From positions 551,001 through 615,000 of the forward strand of contig JAZGTH010000107.1 of NCBI GenBank assembly GCA_036877525.1: DNA of 64,000 nt. Reading direction: 5' to 3'. The DNA comes from Chromobotia macracanthus (lineage: Eukaryota; Chordata; Actinopteri; Cypriniformes; Botiidae). Numbering within the stretch: the first letter of the stretch is position 1; each line of letters starts with the position of its first letter. Shown here piece after piece: positions 12,372 to 24,138 of the stretch. Below the pieces are notes generated by a model. It saw only the letters and a program-made list of their open reading frames with translations, was not told the origin of the DNA and searched no databases. Position numbers and translations under genes: made by a program.

Positions 12372-15300
12372 ATGGCTCCCATTCGGGATTCAGTCAGCCA
12401 CTCCCCTAACCAAACAGGTGATACTTTCTTTTTCCCCACAGTGTGCTGTTTACTCTTGTGTAGCGTGTGTCAAGTCCAAAAGTGCTGGAAGACCTATTCA
12501 GTATTTATTACTTGCGTAGAGTGGAAGTCCTCAATCTCCATGATAAAAGCTTTAATACAGTAGTCTGCAGTACAGATTTTGCACAAGCACTGAAAGTGTA
12601 ATTTTGAATCACTCTAAATATAACCATTGGCACTCCTTGTAATGAAAATGACTTAGGTAGCATAGGTAGCCTGACTTGCCCTTTTCTCTTGCCAAACCTT
12701 TTCCTATGTTATGTAAGGTCAAACCAGTTGTGCAGCCAACTGGTTCACAGTGCTAAATCGTCTCAATTGGTTTGTACAGTGTAAGCCAGAGTGATGTATA
12801 CTCTGGCTTACTCTCTGTATTTGTTTTCCATAAAGATGGTGTATGAGATTAAAACAAACCACTGTTTCATTACTCGGGTCAGCAACAGAATCCCCTGTTC
12901 TATCATGTTAAGCAAGCAGTTTACTTGAGACCAGCAGTAAGACTGTTTCTTTGTCTTTTATCTGTTGGTAACACAGCCAGAGAGAAAGACCTCAGACTTG
13001 GCAAGAGAACAGTGCTTCAGGAGGCTTGGCCGCCATCTTGCTGATGGAATTGCCAGCAAGGGCAGGCTAGCAGAAAGCTTATTTCAAGAAAGAGAGAGGT
13101 TGCGTTAGCATTATAGTTTAGTGCTGCAACACTGGCTGCATCCATGCAAAATGAACAAACTTGCAGAGACATTTACTCTGTCTTGTTGCAAAGTGGCTGT
13201 CGGCTGTTCCCTCATCTATCTCTTGGCATGCAGCGCAATCACGCTGCTGCTACAAAATGGTGGCAGCTCTACTACTGTTTCAGTCTGGCTAAAGTGAGAC
13301 ATCTCTCAGCAGGACAAAGATTGAGTCTAAGGGCAATTAGCCATTGTCAAGTAATCCATAAACAGACAAATTGCTACAGATTGTGACCAGTGTTTACCAA
13401 ATGTTTCCAGTGCATTTACAAAGAAAGATCTTTGGGGTGTAAAGATGTTTTTGGATAATGTTTTTGTTTGCACTGATTGTCTTAGATGTAATCATAGATA
13501 TACGTAGGTATATAATTGGAGCCTGTGGAGCCGAATAATGACAATTCAGTTTGGAAATCCTGTCTTCAGTCTCCTTCAGTGTCCATGTTACTTTTTAGTT
13601 TGCTTTCTTCAGGCACATGAAAAGCAAAGCTTAGCAACACATGTCTGAATTTTGCCATGGTTTTTGCTTTGCCTAATTGACTTTGCCTACTTCAGTTACA
13701 ATTCCTTTGATCCGTCTTGCTCTTTTAAGCAACAGTAGCCTGTGTCTCACTGGAATAAATGATGTTCTGCTGATTTAATCTTTTATTTATGCCCACAGGT
13801 TTAGAACATGCTGGACTGGAACCTCAGTATGAAAATTCACCATGGAGCTCTAGTTCACCTTGCAGTGACTCAAACAGCAACTGGGGAAAAGTCATTGTAG
13901 ATAAAGGACCTTGGCCCTCCATCACTGGTAGTGACCCAGAGTTAGCCTCAGAATGTATGGATGCTGACTCTGCCTCCAGCTCTGGGTCTGAAAAAAATCT
14001 TAGCATGATGGCATCTGGAAACACCGGCAGTGACAACAATGGCAATAGACAAAGCAGCAGTCAAGTTTCTCATTTCATAGTTGCAAATGGCAGCAATAAT
14101 GTGGGTAATGGGAGTGTTAAGGGGCCTTGGGGTGTATCCAATGGCTCAATGCTAAGCACATGTCAAGGCTCTGGGGAGGGCCCCAGCAGCAAGCTGGAAG
14201 AAAGCAGCCATGGCAAAATTAATGCATGGGGTACCCAAGGTTCCTCAACCAATGGAGGTATAAATCCAAGCACTTTGAACCCAAATGCCAACCATGGTGC
14301 CTGGCCAGTTCTTCAGAATGCTGGGCCCAACCCCCATGGGCCTGTTGGGAATGGGAACGGTGGCACCAACACTCAACAAAGCACCATAGGTCAAACACCC
14401 AGCATGCAGAGTATCAACTCTAAGATGTCCTGGGGATGCCTGCAAGAAAATATGTCTGAAGCTGAAGTCAATGGTACAAGCATGGTTCTGAGTGGGCAGC
14501 CTCAAACTCTTAACACTGAATTTAATGGACCAAATAACACTACTAACACGATGACCTCTAGTTTACCAAACTCTACAGGTTCAATGCAGATGAATGAACA
14601 GCCCCCAGGGCACCGAGCCTGGCCTGTGAGCACAGGGGGCTCTCCTCAGCTCCCTGTTTCTTCGGTCTCTAATGGCACTTCCATTTCTCAACATGGCAAC
14701 AGTGAGCAAATTAACAATGGGTCTTATGGTACAGCATGGGCCATTCTGCCCGGCACTAATTACTCTGGAGACAAATGTCCTATTCCTAAAGGCCAAGCTG
14801 TGGGCGACACTGTGAATGCAACTCTAATGCAGTCTGAAGCCAATGGCTCTGTGAGTGCTGCTGCTTTAAAGAATAATAATAATGGGATGGGTGGTCGTGG
14901 AGGAGGTTGGGACTCAGCGTCCACTACCTCACAAAATATGTCTTGGGGAGCTGGCAATGGTGTGGGCCCAGCTGGGATCCCTCGCCCCTGGGGTAGTGCT
15001 TCCTCCTCATCATCTTCCTCTTCCTCATCTTCTTCAAACACTGGCACTAAGGTCTCAAATGGGGAATGGAACACTCTGCCCAGCAACAGTCAGCATTCCA
15101 ATGATGGCACAAATGTGAGCAGGAAGGGAACAAATGGATGGAAGTCTTTGGAAGATGATGCTCTTGGTTTAGGAAGCTCTGGTCAGACATCACAAGGCAG
15201 TACATGGAACAAATCTACAGGCAGTGAAGGAAGTGGAGAGAGCTCTGGAGGTCGCAGCGAGAGAGAGGGACAGCGCAGCAGCAACCGAAGAAGAGGAACT

Positions 15301-18300
15301 CAACAGGGGATGATAAATGCAGCTCTCACTAAAATTGACATGGACCCCAGGGTCCTGTCCAATAATGGGTGGGGACAAACTCCAGTCCGCCAGAACACTG
15401 CCTGGAATGTATCCAGCCCAGATAAAAAGCAAGGAAATGGGCAGGTGGGCTGGGGCAGTGCTCCACCTAAGGCATCTAGCTCAGGTGGTTGGGGAGATAG
15501 ACCCAGCAACAACAGTAGCGATTCTTCTGTGTCTGGGTGGCCTGAACAGAAACCTTCAACTGGCTGGGGAGAAACCAAAGCCACAGTTGGGCAGAGTGGT
15601 TGGGAGGATGTTGCTTCTGTTACAGTGAACAAGAACAGTTCATCATGGAGTGGTGGCAAGGATGAGAAGTCCTCCTCTTGGAATGTACAGAAGACAAAGC
15701 AGGGATGGGATGGTCTTTCTGCTGGAGAGGGATGGGGTGGAGAAGGCCCAAAAGGAAACCATTGGGGAGAGCCCCAGAAATCTGGTTCGGGTGGCTGGGA
15801 GAGTGACAGTGATCGCTCTGGCTCAGGCTGGAGTGAGACTGGTCGCTGTGAAACAAGCAACACCTGGCGAGGTAGTGGAGGCACAAACACTCCTGACCAG
15901 AGTGGCCCAACCACAGGTTGGGGAGAACCGACCAAGACTAACAATCCAAACCAAGCTTGGGGAGAGCCAATCAAACAAAGCCACTCCAACTCTACTTGGG
16001 GTGACACCACAAAAACGAACAACTCAGAGTGGAGCAAATCCCAAGATTCCAGCATGGGAACATTCAGGAGTGGAAACATCTCTCAGACTGGAGCCTCCGG
16101 TCAGAACAAACCTACAGGATGGCTGGGAGGCCCAATGCCTGCTGCCTCTAAAGAAGAAGAATCCACTGGATGGGAAGAGCCATCTCCTGAATCCATCAGG
16201 CGTAGAATGGAGATTGATGATGGCACTTCAGCATGGGGAGATCCCAACAAATATAATCATAACAATGTAAACATGTGGAACAAGAACACTGCCGGAGAGC
16301 AGGATGGTATGGCGGTTTCTCAGCCCCCACAAGCCCAAAGCTCCATGGCTTCAAAAGAAAAGAGCTGTAGCTCAGGTGGGTGTTTTCCTTTTTTTTGCAG
16401 TGCCTTGGCAATTATTACTCACCCAGTATATTTATCTTTAGTCATGCAGTCATCCCTTTGGAATTTCTCTGGATGTGTTTTTTTTCCCCCTCCCATCCCT
16501 TTCCTCTAATACAAGTTGCACTGACAAACCTCTAAACTCACAAGTGAGTGCTTGTGAAATGCGCATATGATTTATGCATTGCAGAGGAATCTATGTCAAT
16601 TTTAGAAATGCAGCTTTGTTTGAGACTTAGTAAAACAAGGAATTACATAAGAATGACCAAATTATTTGCTAAACTGAGTGTGTACTAAAGGTGTATGTGC
16701 AGGTGGTGTTTTCACTTAATTTGGAATTGGCTATGGATGAGCAGTGCTGAGGGGAAAAATAGGCTTGGGTTACATTATAACTGATGGCGCAGTCATAAGG
16801 CAGCAACTTGAGCAGCAGGGCACACATGAACAGGGCTATTTTTGAATGAAGTATTCAGGGCATATGCTGCATGGTGAAAGTGCAAAAACCTTAAATGTAA
16901 GCTGATCCATCTGTAGGACTTCAGAATAAACAAAGCTTACATAAGCCTGTTTATGTAAGGGTCAGATCTGGACAATTGGAAAGTTTGCAAGTGCAGTTCA
17001 ATTCCAGTTTGATACTTATTTGTTAACATTGATTGTATTGCCCTTGTAAATATGTTTTCTGTTGTCAGTTTTACATTAACCCCCGGATTCTTTCAGAGAA
17101 GTTTTACATTTCTTAAGTTTTTATTGCATGCTTTTTAGTTACCTTATAGCATCTGGTATATTGGAATTTGGATTTGTGTTTGCTCTGACTGTGCAGTATA
17201 CAATTTTATTATGTTCAGAAAGACTGAAGTAATATCCTTTCTGCTTGTTGTGCTTTGGATAATTTCATTGTCACTATTATGTGCAGTGTAACAGCTTTTG
17301 TTTTATTGGTCTTTGATGATGATAGTTTATTGTCTGGTCACAGGGTGGGGGGAGCCATATGGTGGGCCACAAAAAATGGAGTCCTCTACCTGGGGTGAGC
17401 CTGCTGGTCCACCTGTCACTGTGGACAATGGCACTTCTGCTTGGGGGAAACCTGTTGATACAGGCTCCAGCTGGGAAGAGCCAGGGAGGGAAAACTCAGG
17501 CAATAGCTGGGGCAATGCTGCTGTAGGACAACAGTCACAGCACAAGTCTGGTAAGTCACATGCCCTATGAGGGCAAAGAGATTTTTTTAATTTGCTATTA
17601 CATTCATATATTTTTTCTTTAATGTAAAATGTATATAATATAATAATAATAATATAATATTTATATTTAGCTTGCTAGTTTTACTTGTATGGAACTAGCT
17701 ACCATGTGCATCATTTTATTTTTTGTTTTTAGGATCCAAACCTATGCAAGACAGCTGGTGTGGAGAGGAGATGTCCATGAGGGGGCACTCCAACTGGGAG
17801 GAGGAAGAGGAAGTAGAGATAGGCATGTGGAATAACAATCCATCGCAGGAGATGAACCAAACTGGAAACTGGTCCTACAAGAAGATGCCTCCAAAGGTAA
17901 TAACGGAGCTTATTTAGCCTGGAAGAACTTGTTTGTCCTAAAATTACATTTTCATTAAGAGACATACAAATGTGCTTATATTTACATAAATTGTTTTCAG
18001 CTGAATAAAGGGCCCAACAAGCAGGATGATTCTCCATGGATGAATCAGTTTGTGAAACAGTTCAGCAACATGTACCCTGTAAGAATCACTGCATTATTCT
18101 GAGGAAATGTTTATATTATTAGGGAATCACAAATCTTTTACACGGCAAAAAGTTATTAGCTCACTTGATGACATGTCATTTAACAGAGGGATTCCTCTGA
18201 AGATTCCATGAAGGGCAATAAGATGGACATGTCTGGAGGTATGTTGTTAACATGCAGTTTCAGTGTTGAAATTAATGAACGATGTTCAGTGTGTTTAATG

Positions 18301-21300
18301 ATTGCCATCTTTTGCAGGAATGACAGACAAGCGCATGGATATTGACAAGCATCATCTTAACATGGGAGAGTATGGAAAAAATCCTGCCTCACGCCACCAG
18401 ATCCACAAAGACTCACCCATAGACCGCAGTCCCTATATGGATAAGGTCAGTTGTTCTTCTATAGCAATAATGCAGTGCTCACTTGGAAAAAAAACTTGTT
18501 GTAGTGTTACTGTTGCTTGCTGGGTCCTTTAGCACCCTCTATGGGAAAAGAATGAAACAAAAACCCCATAAAATCAGAATTGGAGTTTGGTGGCTTTTCT
18601 CTTAACTTGAATGCTTTATTAATGTTAGTGTACTGTTAACAGTTGACAACTATATACATTTAATATACAGTCTGCTGGAAAAACTAATCAAAAATATTGA
18701 TTGTGCTCAGGAGGGTTTCTCTGTAATGAGATTTTACCTTGCCCTTATACCACCTTGACTCTGAGTAGCAAAAGTAAACAGTAAAGCTTTAATGTAAGTT
18801 CACAGCTTTAATGTAACAAAAAACTATTTGCTATTTAAAAAAGGGAGAAATTTTGTGTTTCGGTATAAAATAGGAATGTGATTTCATGAGGTCTTTAATG
18901 TTTAAAAAATTATTTCGGTAGTTGTAACCTCTTTATTCTTAGCCCAATTTCCTGTTTCTAACCTTCTATTGCTTCCCTCACTAATTAAAATAAAACTCCA
19001 ATTACTTAAACATGCCAAAGAGAATGCTAACACAGCCTTTCTTTCTCCTTCTCTGTGGATGTTGATGTGTCTTTCTCTGGTGGCCTGGTGTTCCTTCTGC
19101 TCTTTGACTGCCTCACTGCTGTTGTGCTCTGCGCCCTGCTCCTCTCTCTGCTTGGCCTGTGGCTGCGCTTCAGCTTTCACTGCCTGTATATGATAGCACT
19201 GTAGCAGAGGAGTCTCAAAACTCACAGATTCCTTCCATGCAGAATATCAGCTTTTCCCCTACAAATAATGCGCAACCAAACCAGTGCAGCTTGCCAGGGC
19301 CTCACCATTCAAACTCTGCCTCTGTTAGGCAGGTGAGTTAGTGCATGCCTCTCTCTGTGTGCCGAAACAGTGAATGGAACAGGACCACAGGGTGCTACGA
19401 ATCTATGTGTAATGTGTTTGTGTTTTTTCTCACAGAATGTAAATATGTACAGTATGGGTAATGCAGCAGCACAAGGCCGGAATGCCCAGCAGCCTCCAGC
19501 ACAACCTCTGAACTCCGCGCAACCCAATCTACGAAACCAAGTGCCTCCTCCACTACTTCCCTCTCAGGTAACTGCATGTGGGATTTTATAGCTCATCTTA
19601 CATTGAGACAAATTAAATGTCAGTGTAAGAATGATAATTTGATCTTCATCCAGATTGTTAATGTGCATTCAAACATTTGTCAAAAATACAAGCTTATCAG
19701 TGAAGCAGTAAATATTTGAAAACTAATGTTTCAATCATTTTATGAAAAGAATATATATGCATATACATAATGCAAACATGAAGTACTTTATGCAGATTCC
19801 TAAAGAAAGCATATATTGTGTTTTGTCAGGTCCCACCCCTGTTGAAGTACTCTCCCAGTAATGGAGGTCTGAACCCTCTGTTTGGCCCACAGCAGGTGGC
19901 TATGCTGAACCAGCTGTCCCAGCTTAACCAGCTTTCTCAGCTCTCTCAGATTAATCAATTACAGGTATTGATCTCACCGCCAGTGCTCGTAAGCTTTAGA
20001 GATTCATCTGATTTGTTGCCAAATTCTGGGGCACACTTACAGCTTTGCTTTATCTTCCCTGGCCCAGCGTCTCCTCTTACAGCAAAAAGCGCAAAGCCAG
20101 AGGGCCATGCCTGTTAACAGTCGTCAGCAACAGGAACAGCAGGTTTGTGATCTTCTTGGCCCTTAATGTGTCCTGTTTTCTTTCAGCCTCTCCTTGTTTG
20201 ACCTGTTATTTTCCATTTGTGGTGATTTCCGCAGGGTCGTAGTCTGGGCCCATCCCAACAGATGATCCAGCCTCCCCGCCATCTCGATCCCTCCCTGATG
20301 AAGCAACAGAACTCCCCCCAGCCACCCTCACTGCACCAGCCCAGCCTCAAGTCCTACATGGAGACCTTCATTCCCCCCAATGCCTCTGACCTACAGAAAG
20401 AACAAAGTTCCATGAACTCGTTCAGTAATTTCCCTATAGGTGGGTGTTCTCCCCATCCTCATGTAGGGCAGAATGACTCAGTGTTGCACCAAGCTGCCAA
20501 GCCCAACACGATGTTCGCCTCTGACATGTCAGGCTATCAGCCAGCTGGCATTAGTCAAAGTCATAGCCTCGTAGCCCCACCTCTAAGCAATGGCCACATG
20601 GTGCCAGGCTCTTCCTTCAACCCTCGTGTAGGAAAGAACTTCTGTCCTGACAGCAGCTCTCTGCCAGCAAGAGGTGAATACAGTCTATCTATTTTGTTGT
20701 GCCTAGCAAAATTACCCATGCATTTTATATTTAAGGGCAAAAGGGAAAAAATGTAGTGCTGCAGCCCTTTTAAGTTCACACCCCTTATTATTTGATTGGG
20801 AATCTAAAGTTTGGCTGGCATATGTTATGGTGCTTCCATTTTTAATTTCAGCCGCTTAAGGGTTTTTTTGTGTGTATGCTGCCCACGTTTTTAAAATTCA
20901 ATTTTAAATTCACATTTTTTTAGCTGATATTTTTTTTTTAGCTGGTGCAGTTAATTCTGGGATATTTGAGAATGTTGTTCAATTAATGTTTTGCAAGATG
21001 TCCAGGATGTGGGATTTAAAAATCTGAGGCCAGATGCAATTAATAGGAAACAGTTTTTCCCATTAATAGTAGCATGTACTCAACAGTTTTATGCAAAACC
21101 TGATTTAAGAATGTTACAAAGAATCTTGTGTGATTGAATGAAAACAAGAAAATCTGACCTTTGTACTACAAATCCCCATCATTAAGGTTACAGTTTTGTT
21201 TTTTACGATTTTGCATTATTTCTTGGTCACCAAACGTTTTTCATCTTAACATTTCTTGTGCATTCTTGGGTAAATCCTAAAACTATTTTACAGTTTAAAT

Positions 21301-24138
21301 TCTAATCTAATTGTTTTATGGGGTCTCAGACTTTTGAACTCCACTTTATATTTTCTCATACAATGTTAAACTTGTTGGTTTCTTTCTCTAGGCTTGAACT
21401 CAAACATGAATGTAAGCAACCTTGACATTAGTAGTGTTGGTTTTAAGGAGCCACAGTCCCGTTTAAAGAAGTGGACTGCCATGGACATTTCCGCTAACTC
21501 GCCACTTGATCAAAACCCCAGCAAATCTGGTGAGTCATTCCATCTCATTGTTTCCTTTGCATGGTAGAGATTAGATATAATGCCATATAATGTAATGGTT
21601 TTAAATCTATGGTCATGGTCATGCTGTAGGTGCTATAACATCTGGCCTGAGGCTTGAAGACTCGCCCTTCGGTCCATATGACTTCATCAATGCCGGTAAT
21701 GCTCCCATCAGTCCTCCTGGGTCTGTGGGAGATGGCTGGCCCAGCCGTGCCAAATCACCTCATGGTTCCACCAATGTCAACTGGCCACCAGGTTTGGATA
21801 CAGTCACTTCATGAATGCTTGTAGATTTTTCGCTTGTTCCAAACATTTATGACATTTGAATTACAATCCCAGAGAAACATAGACTGTGGAATGAATCAAA
21901 TCTGACCAGGTGATGTTTGATTGGCAGAGTTCCGACCTGGTGAACCCTGGAAAGGATATCCAAACATTGATCCTGAAACTGACCCATTTGTCACTCCTGG
22001 CAGTGTGATTAATAATCTCTCCATTAATACAGTCCGGGATGTTGATCACCTCAGGGACAGGAACAATGGTAAGCATTGACTGTATCAGTATTACTAGCTA
22101 TTTCTCCTTGTGTATGTAATAGCGTTTGAGACAGTGGAATATCATGTTTTTTTCTTCCAGGGCCATCCTCATCACTTAACACCACGCTGCCTTCAAATAG
22201 TGCCTGGACATCCATTCGTGCCTCCAACCACAATAGTTCCCTCAGCAGTACAGCACAAAGCACTTCAGGTTAGTGGGCAGCTACTAGGAAATTACTGTGT
22301 AAATCTACATATTTTTAAAATGGTGGATGGCAATAGTGGATTGCCTGTAGGACTATTATAAGACTTATTATAATATTATAAGGTTTGTGGTCCATCAGAC
22401 TCTAATTTGGGTACATTCAAATTTGTGTTATTAGGTTCAAAAACAGTTAGGTGGGGCATGGCAGAATGCTAGAGCTTTTAAAAAGAACTACACTGTTAAA
22501 AAAGGGCAAAAACTTCATTGACCCTGCTGTTCAACTAGTCTGTTGTTGGACCGCTAGTTGACCGTTAAAACCTATTTCTTGCAGCTGATCTAGCATAGCA
22601 ATCTATACAGTTCTGTGATGCCCATGGACTCCTGGCTTTATTAATGTGTTTTCTCCCTACAGCCAGAAACAGTGACTCCAAATGGTCTCCTGGTACTGTC
22701 ACCAATACTTCTTTGGCTCATGAGCTGTGGAAGGTTCCTCTCCCCCCAAAAGGCATCTCTGCTCCGTCCCGCCCCCCACCTGGCCTCACTGGCCAGAAAC
22801 AGCCCTCGTCTTGGGACAACAGCTCTCTGAGACTGGCAGGCTGGGGCAGCTCTGAATCCAGATTCACCTCTGGTTAGTCACATTGAATCACATTCCCTTT
22901 GACCTTTAATCCTAATATTAATAGTATCAAAACTGTGAAGGAAGCTAGAGAGAGAGACTATTTATCATTCTTCACAGGTTCCAGCTGGGGTGACAGCAGC
23001 TCAGGGAGAACTAATTGGCTTGTGCTGAAAAACCTCACACCTCAGGTAAGAGAAGTCTGGTTTGGACTCCACTAACTAGGAATGCCTTTTTCAATTGATC
23101 AAATATTGGTGTCTTGGGTAACAAGAATCCTGACCGTGTTTTCCAGATTGATGGCTCCACCCTGCGAACTCTGTGCATGCAGCACGGTCCACTGATCACA
23201 TTCCATCTGAACCTTCCCCATGGCAACGCTGTTGTCTGCTACAGCTCTAAGGAGGAGGCGGCCAAAGCCCAAAAGTCACTGCACATGTAAGTCCATTTCT
23301 TCTGTTAACAGTGCAGATAAATACTACAAACTGTACTATAAATGTGCACTTCTAAAGGCAAAGGGGGAAGGTTTTTTTAGTAACAGAAGCTTCTCTGCTT
23401 TCTCAGATGAAATCCTTTCTCTTCTCATGTATTAGATGTTGTACTAAACTTTACTGTATCAGTGCATTGATAAGGAATTTCCAAGCTTGCACAAAGCAAG
23501 AGAGTGCCGCCATTTGGGCATGCAGAGCAGCAAGATTATTATTTCCAATTAAAACTGGATTATTTCATATGCACACTTTATCAGTGTCTAAGATTCTGTT
23601 ATTGGACCACAGAATAACTTCTCTAATTTTCAAAGAATAACTTGTCTGGAATTTAGGCACATTCCTAATATATTCTGTGTGGAGCAATTTCCCACAAACC
23701 CATTCTAGAGTTGTATGACAGCAAGGCGTTATTCTGATGAAGGTTCTGCTCTTCCTCCTCAGGTGTGTTTTAGGGAACACTACTATTCTTGCAGAGTTTG
23801 CTAGTGAAGAGGAAATTAATCGTTTCTTTGCACAAGGTCAGTCAATGACTGCCTCTCCCAGCTGGCAGACGCTGGGCTCTTCTCAGAACCGGATCGGATC
23901 CATTGAGGGTTCACACCCCTTCCCAAACCGCACTGATCCGAATCACTGGAACGGCAGCGGGCTGTCAGGAGCTAGCAATGGAGACCTGCATGGGTCTTCT
24001 CTCTGGGGGGTTCCCAATTACTCCACGAGCCTGTGGGGCAACCCCAGCGGTGGTGAGGGGGGGGGGATCAACAGCCCCTCTCCCATCAGCTCCTTCCTTC
24101 CTATTGACCACCTGACAGGAGGTGGGGAGTCCATGTAG
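12372..24138 (+). CDS. tnrc6a: TNRC6A / GW182 miRNA-silencing scaffold protein
   Basis: Coding exons are 12372-12417, 13799-16375, 17344-17550, 17733-17896, 18001-18078, 18187-18238, 18318-18445, 19174-19332, 19436-19567, 19830-19964, 20068-20142, 20235-20673, 21392-21529, 21630-21791, 21928-22068, 22161-22268, 22663-22872, 22978-23045, 23147-23286 and 23763-24138. They total 5535 bases (1844 aa) with all phases consistent. GW182 proteins bind Argonaute through GW repeats and recruit CCR4-NOT, PAN2-PAN3 and PABP to silence miRNA targets in cytoplasmic P-bodies. Visible parts are: the acidic SDPELASECMDADS segment; about two dozen glycine-flanked tryptophans in the 2.6-kb exon; a polyserine run; a reduced UBA-like region around WMNQFVKQFSN; a Q-rich NQLSQLNQLSQ stretch; a PAM2-type PABP motif ([20 protein letters not shown]); an RRM (TNWLVLKNLTPQ to ILAEFASEEE); and the W-containing C terminus ending GGGESM. 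The start is the first ATG in frame in exon 5 (MAPIRDSV). The mammalian long form starts earlier. Confidence 0.93.
12722..12810. repeat. Two neighbouring perfect inverted repeats
   Basis: AACCAGTTG (12722-12730) pairs with CAACTGGTT (12737-12745). Forty bases on, TAAGCCAGAGT (12782-12792) pairs perfectly with ACTCTGGCTTA (12800-12810) across a 7-base loop. Both are in the tnrc6a intron between exons 5 and 6. The stems are too short for a typical pre-miRNA. Confidence 0.6.
13029..13267 (+). promoter_or_regulatory. Possible internal tnrc6a promoter (YY1 sites)
   Basis: In the intron before the large GW exon, a full YY1 consensus GCCGCCATCTTG occurs at 13029-13040 and a second related site, CAAAATGGTGGCAGC, near 13254. 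A transcript starting here and reading through the 3' end of the intron would meet ATG 13789, which is in frame with the GW exon (MPTGLEHAG). Only the motifs and the in-frame ATG are seen. Promoter function is inference. Confidence 0.3.
14998..15036 (+). repeat. Polyserine-coding TCC/TCA/TCT run
   Basis: A pyrimidine-rich imperfect triplet repeat encodes about 13-14 consecutive serines inside the GW exon of tnrc6a. It uses mixed serine codons, so it is less prone to slippage than a pure repeat. Confidence 0.8.

Noticed and set aside
15300..16079. 259-codon minus-strand ORF
   Set aside because: Antisense shadow of the GW-rich exon. Its proline/serine-rich product follows from complementing Gly-Trp and Ser codons.
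16376..16509. Extension of the GW exon frame to a stop
   Set aside because: It reads past a good donor (CAG/gtgggt at 16376) into the intron. The phase-matched next exon at 17344 restores the conserved GWGEP sequence.
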